A stretch of 5,026 bases of DNA, taken from Bacteroidales bacterium 45-6 (lineage in GTDB: Bacteria > Bacteroidota > Bacteroidia > Bacteroidales > Dysgonomonadaceae). The stretch is from assembly GCA_001897035.1 (NCBI GenBank), contig MKRS01000735.1, forward strand, positions 1 through 5,026, read 5' to 3'. A program made the position numbers and the translations under genes. Of this stretch, positions 1 to 5,026 are shown one piece after another. Every line of letters starts with the position of its first letter. The first letter of the stretch is position 1. A model generated the notes under the pieces. That model did not search any database. It was not told the DNA's origin and worked only from the letters and a program-made list of their open reading frames with translations.

Positions 1-1418
1 TTGATTTTCATGATGATAAATCCTTTGGAGACACCCGCCTTCTGGAACTTACCGCTGTTGTCAACCCCGGAAACTTCGACTCCGCGCGAGATGCCGAGCT
101 CTTTCAACTTTTCGTCCGTCAAATCCTTGAAGGCGGCACCCACCGATTCGATTCCGTCCACTTTCTTCACCATGCCAGTGTTGCCGTCGCTGTTTTTCAG
201 TTCCACAGTCGCAGATTTCACCTGTCCAAAGCGGTTGAAGGTGATTTTCACCTTTTCTCCTGGACGGAAGCGGCTGATCTGGTCTTGCAGCTCGCTCGAG
301 CTCCGCACCTTCACGTCATTGACAGCCGTAATCACGTCGCCTTCCATAATTCCAGCTTCCTTGGCCGGACTTCTATCGGCAAAATCGCCTACATAAGCAC
401 CCTCGCTCACTTTCAAGCCTTTTGCCTTGGCGTATTTTTTCGCATCGGCTTCATTGTCCGAATTGGCGAGATCTGTGGCGGTGTTAGCATCCATAATCTG
501 TACCCCCAATACCGCCCGTTGAACAGCACCGTATTGTTTCAAATCGGAAGCCACTTTTCCGGCGATCGAGATGGGATCTGCAAAACCATATCCGGCAAAA
601 TTCCCAGTCTGCGAATAAATAGCCGTGTTGATCCCCACCAACTGGCCATCGGTGTTCACCAAAGCTCCTCCGCTGTTACCCGGATTGATGGCGGCATCGG
701 TCTGGATAAACGACTGGATGGAACCCGGGTCACGGCCTCCTCCAATGCTACCACGGCCCTTAGCGCTCACAATACCTGCTGTGACAGTGGATGTCAGGTT
801 GAAGGGATTACCAACAGCTAATACCCATTCGCCCACCTTCAGGTTGTCGGAGCTTCCAAATGGGATGTATGAAAAACCTTTTCCATCGATTTTCAGCAAG
901 GCAATATCCGTGGAAGGATCGGCCCCAATGAGTTTCGCCTTGAATTTCCGGTTGTCGTTGAGCGTCACTTCCAGTTCGGTGGCCTGATTCACAACGTGGT
1001 TGTTGGTGATGATGTAGCCATCCTCGGAAATAATCACTCCTGATCCAAAGCCCACCTGTGGCTGCGGCGTGCTAAACTGATTGCCCCGGTCGGAATCGCC
1101 GAAGCCGAAAAAATACTCGAAGGGATCAATTGATCCGCCCCTGCGTCCTTGCATTTGAGTCTGTTGCGCTTTCACGACAGACTTGATGTGCACCACTGCG
1201 TGCACTGTGCTTTCGGCAGCTTTTGTGAAGTCGGGGTAGCCCTGCCCTGTCAGTGATGCCAGGTGGACATTCTTTTGATCGAAATCATTTCCGTAATTGT
1301 ATGAGTCTGCGCCACTGATCCGGTTGGAATCCAGTATCCGGTAGGTGGCAAATGTCACACTTGTACTCAATAGAGCAACAGCAACATAGCTCGAAACTTT
1401 TTTCCACGTTTTTTCCAT
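1..1418 (-). CDS. degP: DegP/HtrA-family periplasmic serine protease (Do-like), 3' end outside window
   Basis: Envelope protease/chaperone that degrades or refolds misfolded periplasmic proteins. The ATG is at 1418-1416; 472 codons are visible with no internal stop, and the C-terminus is cut off by the window start. Residues 1-6 are basic, and about 8-27 form a hydrophobic signal peptide or signal anchor. The trypsin-like domain spans about 60-290. It has an LA-type loop with DPFEYFFGF (98-106), FGSGVI (124-129), TNNHVV with catalytic His141, TDIALLKI with Asp171, and NPGNSGG with nucleophile Ser249. PDZ1 covers about 302-405 (VLGVQI carboxylate-loop region, then SPAKEAGIMEGDVI). PDZ2 starts near 425 and is truncated; the family usually runs to roughly 480-510 residues. 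Oddity: after Gly-Phe-Ala (278-280) there is Asp281, where HtrA proteins normally have Ile or Val (GFAIP). It is transcribed away from fabD. There is no clear Shine-Dalgarno, as is common in Bacteroidetes. The assignment to the HtrA family is very secure; the choice between degP, degQ and htrA as a name is not. Confidence 0.95.
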   Translation of the reverse strand, partial: MEKTWKKVSSYVAVALLSTSVTFATYRILDSNRISGADSYNYGNDFDQKNVHLASLTGQGYPDFTKAAESTVHAVVHIKSVVKAQQTQMQGRRGGSIDPFEYFFGFGDSDRGNQFSTPQPQVGFGSGVIISEDGYIITNNHVVNQATELEVTLNDNRKFKAKLIGADPSTDIALLKIDGKGFSYIPFGSSDNLKVGEWVLAVGNPFNLTSTVTAGIVSAKGRGSIGGGRDPGSIQSFIQTDAAINPGNSGGALVNTDGQLVGINTAIYSQTGNFAGYGFADPISIAGKVASDLKQYGAVQRAVLGVQIMDANTATDLANSDNEADAKKYAKAKGLKVSEGAYVGDFADRSPAKEAGIMEGDVITAVNDVKVRSSSELQDQISRFRPGEKVKITFNRFGQVKSATVELKNSDGNTGMVKKVDGIESVGAAFKDLTDEKLKELGISRGVEVSGVDNSGKFQKAGVSKGFIIMKI

Positions 1419-1463
1419 ATAGAGTAAAAATTTATGTTTAACGATTCATCTTTTTTCTGACGC

Positions 1464-1494
1464 CAAATTAAATACAAATTTCGGGAAATTAAAA
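1464..1494 (-). promoter_or_regulatory. Weak candidate promoter for htrA
   Basis: Reading leftward, TTAATTTG (1471-1464) matches the Bacteroidetes -7 element TAnnTTTG with one mismatch. TTTT (1494-1491) lies 19 nt upstream, in the place of the -33 TTTG and also with one mismatch. It would give a leader of about 40 nt before the ATG at 1418. The region is AT-rich, so a chance match is quite possible. Confidence 0.3.
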
Positions 1495-1581
1495 GTTAAA
1501 TCTTATTTACTTTTCCCAGTTTTAACCGATAGGATTGGCGATTAACAGAGTTTAACTTGCATCGCAGCCATCCAGCCGCAT

Positions 1582-1608
1582 TTTTGCAGGCTACCCCCTT
1601 CTGCAAAA
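1582..1608. repeat. Perfect 8-bp inverted repeat, 11-nt loop
   Basis: TTTTGCAG at 1582-1589 is the exact reverse complement of CTGCAAAA at 1601-1608. One or two wobble pairs could extend the stem at each end. No T-run follows on the plus strand, so it does not look like a standard terminator for rightward transcription. It lies upstream of both genes' presumed promoters. It could be a protein-binding dyad or part of an unrecognised RNA; no function can be assigned. Confidence 0.5.
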
Positions 1609-1639
1609 GCCAACTTGTCAGTTCTATGGAATAAATTTT

Positions 1640-1677
1640 ACTGCCAATCCACGTTGGATCATCGCAATTTTGGCAGT
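1640..1677. repeat. Perfect 8-bp inverted repeat enclosing a smaller hairpin
   Basis: ACTGCCAA at 1640-1647 pairs exactly with TTGGCAGT at 1670-1677. Inside it, ATCCA (1647-1651) and TGGAT (1655-1659) form a second, competing hairpin with a 3-nt loop. A further complementary pair, TGTCAG (1616-1621) and CTGACA (1688-1693), encloses the whole unit. The layered arrangement suggests a folded RNA or a multi-site operator, but neither can be shown from one sequence. Confidence 0.45.
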
Positions 1678-1724
1678 CGCAACGCTTCTGACAGAATCGA
1701 ACGGGAAGCTTATTGACTGGAACT

Positions 1725-1756
1725 TTTGCCCGAAAAAAAATAAATGACTAATTTTG
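1725..1756 (+). promoter_or_regulatory. fabD promoter, Bacteroidetes sigma-ABfr type
   Basis: TTTG at 1725-1728 (-33 element) and TAATTTTG at 1749-1756 (a perfect TAnnTTTG, -7 element) are separated by 20 nt, the spacing typical of the Bacteroidetes primary sigma factor. The predicted transcription start is near 1762-1764, giving a leader of about 30 nt before the fabD ATG. Both elements are exact matches in the correct position. Confidence 0.8.
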
Positions 1757-1765
1757 CCCCACATT

Positions 1766-1786
1766 TTTAATTAATAACCAATTAAA
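1766..1786 (+). repeat. AT-rich dyad in the fabD leader
   Basis: TTTAATT (1766-1772) and AATTAAA (1780-1786) are exact reverse complements with a 7-nt loop. The dyad sits just after the predicted transcription start. Its right arm overlaps the first bases of the AAAGGA ribosome-binding sequence (1784-1789) that precedes the ATG at 1794. It could be an operator or a weak hairpin at the ribosome site. In such AT-rich DNA it may also be chance. Confidence 0.35.
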
Positions 1787-1793
1787 GGATAAT

Positions 1794-2675
1794 ATGAAAG
1801 CATTTGTGTTTCCTGGCCAAGGGGCTCAGTTCGTTGGCATGGGTAAGGACTTGTACGAAAGCTCGGAAGCGGCCAAAGAATTGTTTGAAAAAGCAAACGA
1901 AATACTTGGATTCAGAATCACGGATTTAATGTTTAGCGGAACGCCCGAAGACCTGCGCCAAACCAAAGTGACTCAACCTGCCATATTCATCCATTCGGTG
2001 GCCTTGGCAAAGACCCTCGGCGAAGAATTCCAGCCGCAAATGGTGGCGGGACACTCGCTGGGCGAATTCTCGGCCTTGGTGGCAGCCGGAGCATTGAGCT
2101 TTGAAGATGGCTTGAAGCTTGTTTACAAACGCGCTTTGGCGATGCAGAAAGCTTGTGAACTGAATCCATCAACCATGGCCGCCGTGTTGGGATTGCCCGA
2201 TGAGAAAGTGGAAGAAATCTGTGCTACTATCACCGACGAGGTGGTGGTACCCGCCAACTACAACTGCCCAGGACAGATTGTCATTTCGGGAACAAATGCA
2301 GGAATCGACACAGCTTGCGAATTGCTGAAGGCAGCAGGTGCGAAACGTGCGCTGAAGCTAAGCGTCGGCGGTGCATTCCACTCCCCGCTGATGAATCCAG
2401 CAAAAGAAGAATTGGAAAAAGCGATCAAAGAAACTTCGTTCGCGGCTCCTATATGCCCTGTGTATCAAAATGTGACAACAGTGGCAGAAACCAATCCGGA
2501 TGCAATCAAGGAAAACCTGATCGCCCAATTGACTGCTCCCGTGAAGTGGACTCAATCGGTGGAACACATGATCGCCGACGGAGCCACCGCATTCGTGGAA
2601 CTCGGCCCAGGAAACGTGCTGCAAGGTTTGGTGAAGAAAATCAATGCAACCGTAGAAACAAGCGGAAAGCAATAA
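1794..2675 (+). CDS. fabD: Malonyl-CoA:acyl carrier protein transacylase (FabD), complete
   Basis: Transfers the malonyl group from CoA to acyl carrier protein, making the extender unit for type II fatty acid synthesis in the cytoplasm. The 293 residues match the usual FabD length of about 290-310. It opens with FPGQGAQFVGMG (oxyanion Gln9). The nucleophile elbow GHSLGE has Ser88. YKRALAMQ gives Arg113, which in this family binds the malonyl carboxylate. GAFHSPLM gives catalytic His196, and LIAQLTAPVKW gives Gln245. The C-terminal ELGPGNVLQGLVKK is also typical. The ATG at 1794 is preceded by AAAGGA at 1784-1789, which supports this start. It has its own promoter (1725-1756) and a strong terminator (2699-2741), so it is probably transcribed alone rather than with fabH, fabG or acpP, none of which is adjacent here. 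All active-site residues are present; I see nothing broken. Confidence 0.97.
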   Translation: MKAFVFPGQGAQFVGMGKDLYESSEAAKELFEKANEILGFRITDLMFSGTPEDLRQTKVTQPAIFIHSVALAKTLGEEFQPQMVAGHSLGEFSALVAAGALSFEDGLKLVYKRALAMQKACELNPSTMAAVLGLPDEKVEEICATITDEVVVPANYNCPGQIVISGTNAGIDTACELLKAAGAKRALKLSVGGAFHSPLMNPAKEELEKAIKETSFAAPICPVYQNVTTVAETNPDAIKENLIAQLTAPVKWTQSVEHMIADGATAFVELGPGNVLQGLVKKINATVETSGKQ

Positions 2676-2698
2676 TAGGCTAACAGCTACCAAATATC

Positions 2699-2741
2699 AA
2701 AGGCTGGAACTCTATCGGAGGGTTCCGGCCTTTCGTTTTTT
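2699..2741 (+). terminator. Intrinsic terminator after fabD
   Basis: The left arm AAAGGCTGGAAC (2699-2710) pairs over 12 positions (one G-T wobble) with GTTCCGGCCTTT (2722-2733). The loop is 11 nt, and a run of six T follows at 2736-2741. It begins 24 nt after the fabD stop codon. Stem length, GC content and T-run are all typical of a strong rho-independent terminator, so it should separate fabD from the downstream operon. Confidence 0.92.
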
Positions 2742-2827
2742 ACCCTTTTCAATCGGCAGAAAAAAGACCTTGTGGCAAATTCCATAAAATTACAGCCGAA
2801 AACAATATGCAACAAACTGATTTTTCC

Positions 2828-2835
2828 TACTTTTA
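2828..2835 (+). promoter_or_regulatory. Candidate -7 element for the FHA-like/PP2C operon
   Basis: TACTTTTA matches the Bacteroidetes TAnnTTTG element with one mismatch, 26 nt before the ATG at 2862. No clear -33 TTTG is seen about 20 nt further upstream. It is the best candidate between the fabD terminator and the next gene, which needs its own promoter if the terminator is efficient. Confidence 0.4.
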
Positions 2836-2861
2836 CGGCAGATTCAATTTCTAATTCGTAT

Positions 2862-3848
2862 ATGAAATTCAAAGATAAGTTACTGAAACTATTTGTGACA
2901 GGCGGCAGCGAACCTTCCGTCGCTGCTTCAGAGGCCGACACCATCAACAGGCAGCAGCTCCTCGACCAGATCTGCAACCATTTTCAGACAAGGTTCAAGG
3001 AGGAGACCACATCGGAGGGAATGTTGTTTCCCACCTCGTTTTGCATCTACCTGCACGAAAAAGACTACACCAAGCAGGAGCAAACATTCAGTTTCACGGC
3101 AAGAGAAGCGGTGAACCGCTTCCATAGGCACATTAGAGCACAATTGACAAACTATCCCAACTATGTTCCCCACTCCACTTACTGGCTGTTCCAATTCTCT
3201 AAATTCTCGGAGGGCAACATCCTGGACAATATCCCATCCATCAAAGTGGGCGAGCCAATAACCATTTCGTCGATTTTTGCAACGGACTTTGCCAATAACG
3301 GCATCGGCAACGAGATGAACATCCGGGCCACCATGCACAACAAGCGTTCCGACCGGATGGAAGAGCTGAACATCAACCGGGATGCCTTCTTAGGGATGGA
3401 AATGGACGCCAAGGACAGGTTCCGGTTCGACTTCAACAAGCATTTCGATAAAATAATGGAATCCTCGAAGGAAAACAGTTCACACCCATCGGGCATCACA
3501 CTGGCCACCTTGAAATGCGACACCAATTTCATCGGCACAGACGGACGGGAGGGAAATCTGTTCCATATCACCACCGAATTTGTAGAAATATCAGGGAAAA
3601 ACGACCTGCGTAAAATGCCGAATATACTCCGGGTGAACAGCGACGAACTAAAAGATTCGCACCTGCAAATAAAATACATGCCCGCCGAGAAACGCTTCAA
3701 ACTGGCGGCTTTCGAAGAATGGGTGCTACTCAACGAACGGAATGTGCCGAAAAGCAGCGGCGGGAACATCCTTTGGGTGGATCTCCCCAATAATTCGAGC
3801 ATATTTCTCAACGGGCGCATCCAGATCAATTTCACCATAAAACCTTAA
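2862..3848 (+). CDS. FHA-like domain protein, probable FhaA-type signalling partner of the downstream PP2C
   Basis: This protein has 328 residues when started at the ATG at 2862. An in-frame GTG at 2772 would add 30 residues but lies upstream of the candidate promoter and just after the fabD terminator, so I prefer the ATG. No signal peptide or membrane segment is visible. Residues about 26-116 (PTSFCIYLHEKDY at 57-69, then a helical stretch) resemble in layout the N-terminal domain of FhaA proteins (DUF3662); this match is tentative. The middle (about 120-240) is unrecognised. The C-terminal part (about 245-328) reads like a forkhead-associated fold: ILR with Arg257, DSHLQI with His267, WVLLNERNV with Asn291, and a closing strand pair ending in IQINFTI. 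The usual Ser of the phosphothreonine-binding SRxH motif is not in place (Lys264), and the Arg-to-His interval is short, so phosphopeptide binding may be altered or lost. The gene is followed at 6 nt by a micro-ORF in the same frame, and then by a PP2C gene, which fits a phospho-signalling operon. The gene itself is certain; the FHA assignment is inference. Confidence 0.85.
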   Translation: MKFKDKLLKLFVTGGSEPSVAASEADTINRQQLLDQICNHFQTRFKEETTSEGMLFPTSFCIYLHEKDYTKQEQTFSFTAREAVNRFHRHIRAQLTNYPNYVPHSTYWLFQFSKFSEGNILDNIPSIKVGEPITISSIFATDFANNGIGNEMNIRATMHNKRSDRMEELNINRDAFLGMEMDAKDRFRFDFNKHFDKIMESSKENSSHPSGITLATLKCDTNFIGTDGREGNLFHITTEFVEISGKNDLRKMPNILRVNSDELKDSHLQIKYMPAEKRFKLAAFEEWVLLNERNVPKSSGGNILWVDLPNNSSIFLNGRIQINFTIKP

Positions 3849-3854
3849 GCCACC

Positions 3855-3938
3855 ATGCTCAAATCGATATTCATTGTCGCAATAATCGGGTTGGTGGCCT
3901 ACCTGCTGATCCAGCATTTCAAGAATTTTCCAAAATAG
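3855..3938 (+). CDS. 27-residue single-helix membrane micro-protein, or detached tail anchor of the FHA-like protein
   Basis: ATG at 3855-3857, stop TAG at 3936-3938. The product is Met-Leu-Lys, then an uninterrupted hydrophobic stretch at about residues 4-19 (SIFIVAIIGLVAYLLI), then a short polar, basic tail ending in Pro-Lys. This is a clear single transmembrane helix with positive charges on both sides. It fills nearly all of the gap between the FHA-like gene (6 nt before) and the PP2C gene (7 nt after), so the space would be otherwise unexplained. No Shine-Dalgarno is visible, and translation would rely on coupling. It is in the same frame as the upstream gene (TAA, two codons, then this ATG), so it may instead be the C-terminal anchor of a longer FHA-like protein interrupted by a stop. 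The sequence is too short to recognise a family. Confidence 0.6.
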   Translation: MLKSIFIVAIIGLVAYLLIQHFKNFPK

Positions 3939-3945
3939 TTGACAG

Positions 3946-5026
3946 ATGGTTATAACATTCGAAGGCAAAACCGATTTAGGGAAAATCCGCACGAACAACG
4001 AGGACGCCTTTGTTGCACAATACATTTGGGACCGCAAGCACCTTCTGGCCGTGGCCATCGACGGAGTGGGCGGTTATGAAGGAGGCGAAGTGGCGGCAGC
4101 AATCGCCCAGAAAACCGTGACGGAGTACCTCGAAAAATATTCCAACGGCGAAAGGCTCAGCCTGCTGAAACAGGCCGTCACCGAAGCCAACAACAAAATT
4201 GCTGAACAACGCATCATCCAGACCCGATTCGCCAGCATGAGCTGCGTGCTCACAGCCTGCCTCATCGAATTGGAAAAGAGACGGATCAACATGGTGCATG
4301 TGGGCGACAGCCGACTCTACGAATACCGCCATGGAAAGCTCCTGAAATTGTCGCACGACCATTCCTTGGTGGGCTACCGCGAAGAAGTAGGCGACCTCAC
4401 CGAAGAACAAGCCATGAACCACCCCCAACGGAACATCATCGGACGGGATGTCGGCTCCGGGTTTCACGAAGTGGACGACAACGATTTTCTCGAAGCCAAA
4501 ACCTTTCCCTTGCATCCCAATTCCATCCTTCTGCTCTGTTCCGACGGATTGAGCGACATGCTGCGATCGGATCAAATCGCCCTGGTACTTGAGAAAGAAC
4601 TTCCACTTGCGCAAAAGGCAGGATCCTTGATCGACCTGGCCAATGAAAAAGGGGGCAAAGACAACATCACCGTGGTGCTCGTCGAATACCAGGACGAGGA
4701 ATCGTCCGAAGAAAATAGCGGAAACAAAACGATCGACATTCCCGTCCACATCGACACTGCGCCACCAAGCGAGATCAAAACCGGTAGCGACAAGAAATCT
4801 ACGTGGAAGAAGGCAGCGAAGGCAACCCTCATCCCATTGGCCTTGCTCTTGGGCGGATTAGGCGGCTGGTTTGGACACAATTATCTCCCGTCGAATGTTC
4901 CGGCAACAACACCGGTGCAAGATTCGGTAAAGCTAAAGCGGCACGACACGATCAGCGTCATCAACAAGGACTCGCTCCAGATCAGGATAACAGGTATCGG
5001 ACTGAAAACCGACACCCTGCACCAAG
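3946..5026 (+). CDS. PP2C-family Ser/Thr protein phosphatase with C-terminal transmembrane helix, 3' end outside window
   Basis: Metal-dependent phosphatase that removes phosphate from Ser/Thr residues, normally opposing a Hanks-type kinase. Visible: 360 codons from the ATG at 3946; the C-terminus is beyond the window. The catalytic domain spans about 3-248 with the family motifs in order: IRTNNED (14-20, Glu19/Asp20), AIDGVGG (37-43, metal ligand Asp39; DGMGG is usual), GGEVAA, SMSCVLTACLIE in place of the usual GTT strand, VHVGDSRLYEY (117-127), a D-H-S segment at 138-140, LLLCSDGLSDML (195-206, Asp199), and GGKDNITVVLVEY (236-248, Asp239). An acidic, polar linker (249-285) follows, then a Lys-rich patch and a Gly/Leu-rich transmembrane helix at about 293-310. 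At least 50 further residues, probably extracytoplasmic, follow. The catalytic domain would face the cytoplasm. It starts 7 nt after the micro-ORF, so it is probably co-transcribed with the FHA-like gene. The role of the outer segment is unknown. Confidence 0.93.
   Translation, partial: MVITFEGKTDLGKIRTNNEDAFVAQYIWDRKHLLAVAIDGVGGYEGGEVAAAIAQKTVTEYLEKYSNGERLSLLKQAVTEANNKIAEQRIIQTRFASMSCVLTACLIELEKRRINMVHVGDSRLYEYRHGKLLKLSHDHSLVGYREEVGDLTEEQAMNHPQRNIIGRDVGSGFHEVDDNDFLEAKTFPLHPNSILLLCSDGLSDMLRSDQIALVLEKELPLAQKAGSLIDLANEKGGKDNITVVLVEYQDEESSEENSGNKTIDIPVHIDTAPPSEIKTGSDKKSTWKKAAKATLIPLALLLGGLGGWFGHNYLPSNVPATTPVQDSVKLKRHDTISVINKDSLQIRITGIGLKTDTLHQ

Larger units (their letters stand above)
1419..1793. 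other. Divergent intergenic region between htrA and fabD
   Basis: This stretch of 375 bases has no convincing coding frame. The end next to htrA (1419-1560) is AT-rich and carries a weak leftward promoter candidate. The middle (1580-1694) holds several perfect inverted repeats, listed separately. The end next to fabD holds a well-formed rightward promoter and an AT-rich dyad in the presumed leader. I see no tRNA, CRISPR or insertion-sequence signature. Confidence 0.8.

Noticed and set aside
1..987. Three overlapping plus-strand open frames opposite htrA (1-396, 285-821, 625-987)
   Set aside because: All lie opposite a clear, uninterrupted HtrA protease frame and show no domain of their own.
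1690..1712. tRNA T-arm-like string (GAATCGAACGGG)
   Set aside because: On neither strand is there a matching 5-bp T-stem, an acceptor stem or a nearby anticodon arm, so it is not a tRNA.
2772..2861. GTG at 2772 as start of the FHA-like gene, adding 30 residues
   Set aside because: It would place the start before the only candidate promoter and close behind the fabD terminator. The ATG at 2862 gives a natural start with a lysine-rich N-terminus.
2687..2977. Minus-strand frame of 96 codons across the fabD terminator and the downstream gene start
   Set aside because: It runs through a clear terminator hairpin, overlaps the start of the FHA-like gene and has no recognisable features.
3179..3838. 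Minus-strand open frame of 219 codons opposite the FHA-like gene
   Set aside because: The plus-strand frame has better protein character, fits the operon spacing and continues into coupled genes. The minus-strand product looks like an antisense translation.
3976..4749. Long open frame on the minus strand, 257 codons
   Set aside because: It lies opposite the PP2C gene, whose frame carries the full set of family motifs. The minus-strand translation shows no recognisable domain and is a shadow.

Overview
The window looks like chromosomal DNA of a Bacteroidetes bacterium, probably a Bacteroidales or Marinilabiliales relative. The reasons are a textbook Bacteroidetes promoter (TTTG, 20 nt, TAnnTTTG) in front of fabD, A-rich or absent Shine-Dalgarno sequences, and the style of the HtrA protein (N-terminal signal anchor, DPFEYFFGF loop). 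The order assignment is inference; no rRNA or other marker gene is present.

Layout. (1) Positions 1-1418, minus strand: a DegP/HtrA-family periplasmic serine protease, cut by the window start inside its second PDZ domain. (2) Positions 1419-1793: a 375-bp divergent intergenic region. It holds a strong promoter for the rightward gene, a weak candidate for the leftward gene, and several perfect inverted repeats of unknown role. (3) Positions 1794-2675, plus strand: fabD, malonyl-CoA:ACP transacylase, complete, with its own promoter and a strong intrinsic terminator (2699-2741), so apparently a single-gene unit. (4) Positions 2862 to the window end, plus strand: a tightly packed set of three reading frames. 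These are an FHA-like protein (2862-3848), a 27-residue single-helix membrane micro-protein (3855-3938), and a PP2C-family protein phosphatase with a C-terminal transmembrane helix (3946 to beyond 5026, cut by the window end).

How they fit. HtrA (envelope protein quality control) and FabD (malonyl-ACP supply for fatty acid synthesis) are housekeeping genes that happen to be divergent neighbours. The last three frames look like one operon for phospho-signalling at the inner membrane. A PP2C phosphatase paired with an FHA-type protein usually goes with a Ser/Thr kinase, which would lie outside this window if present. The most interesting point is that the micro-protein is in the same reading frame as the FHA-like gene, separated only by one TAA and two codons. 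It is therefore either a separate membrane micro-protein or a detached tail anchor of the FHA-like protein.
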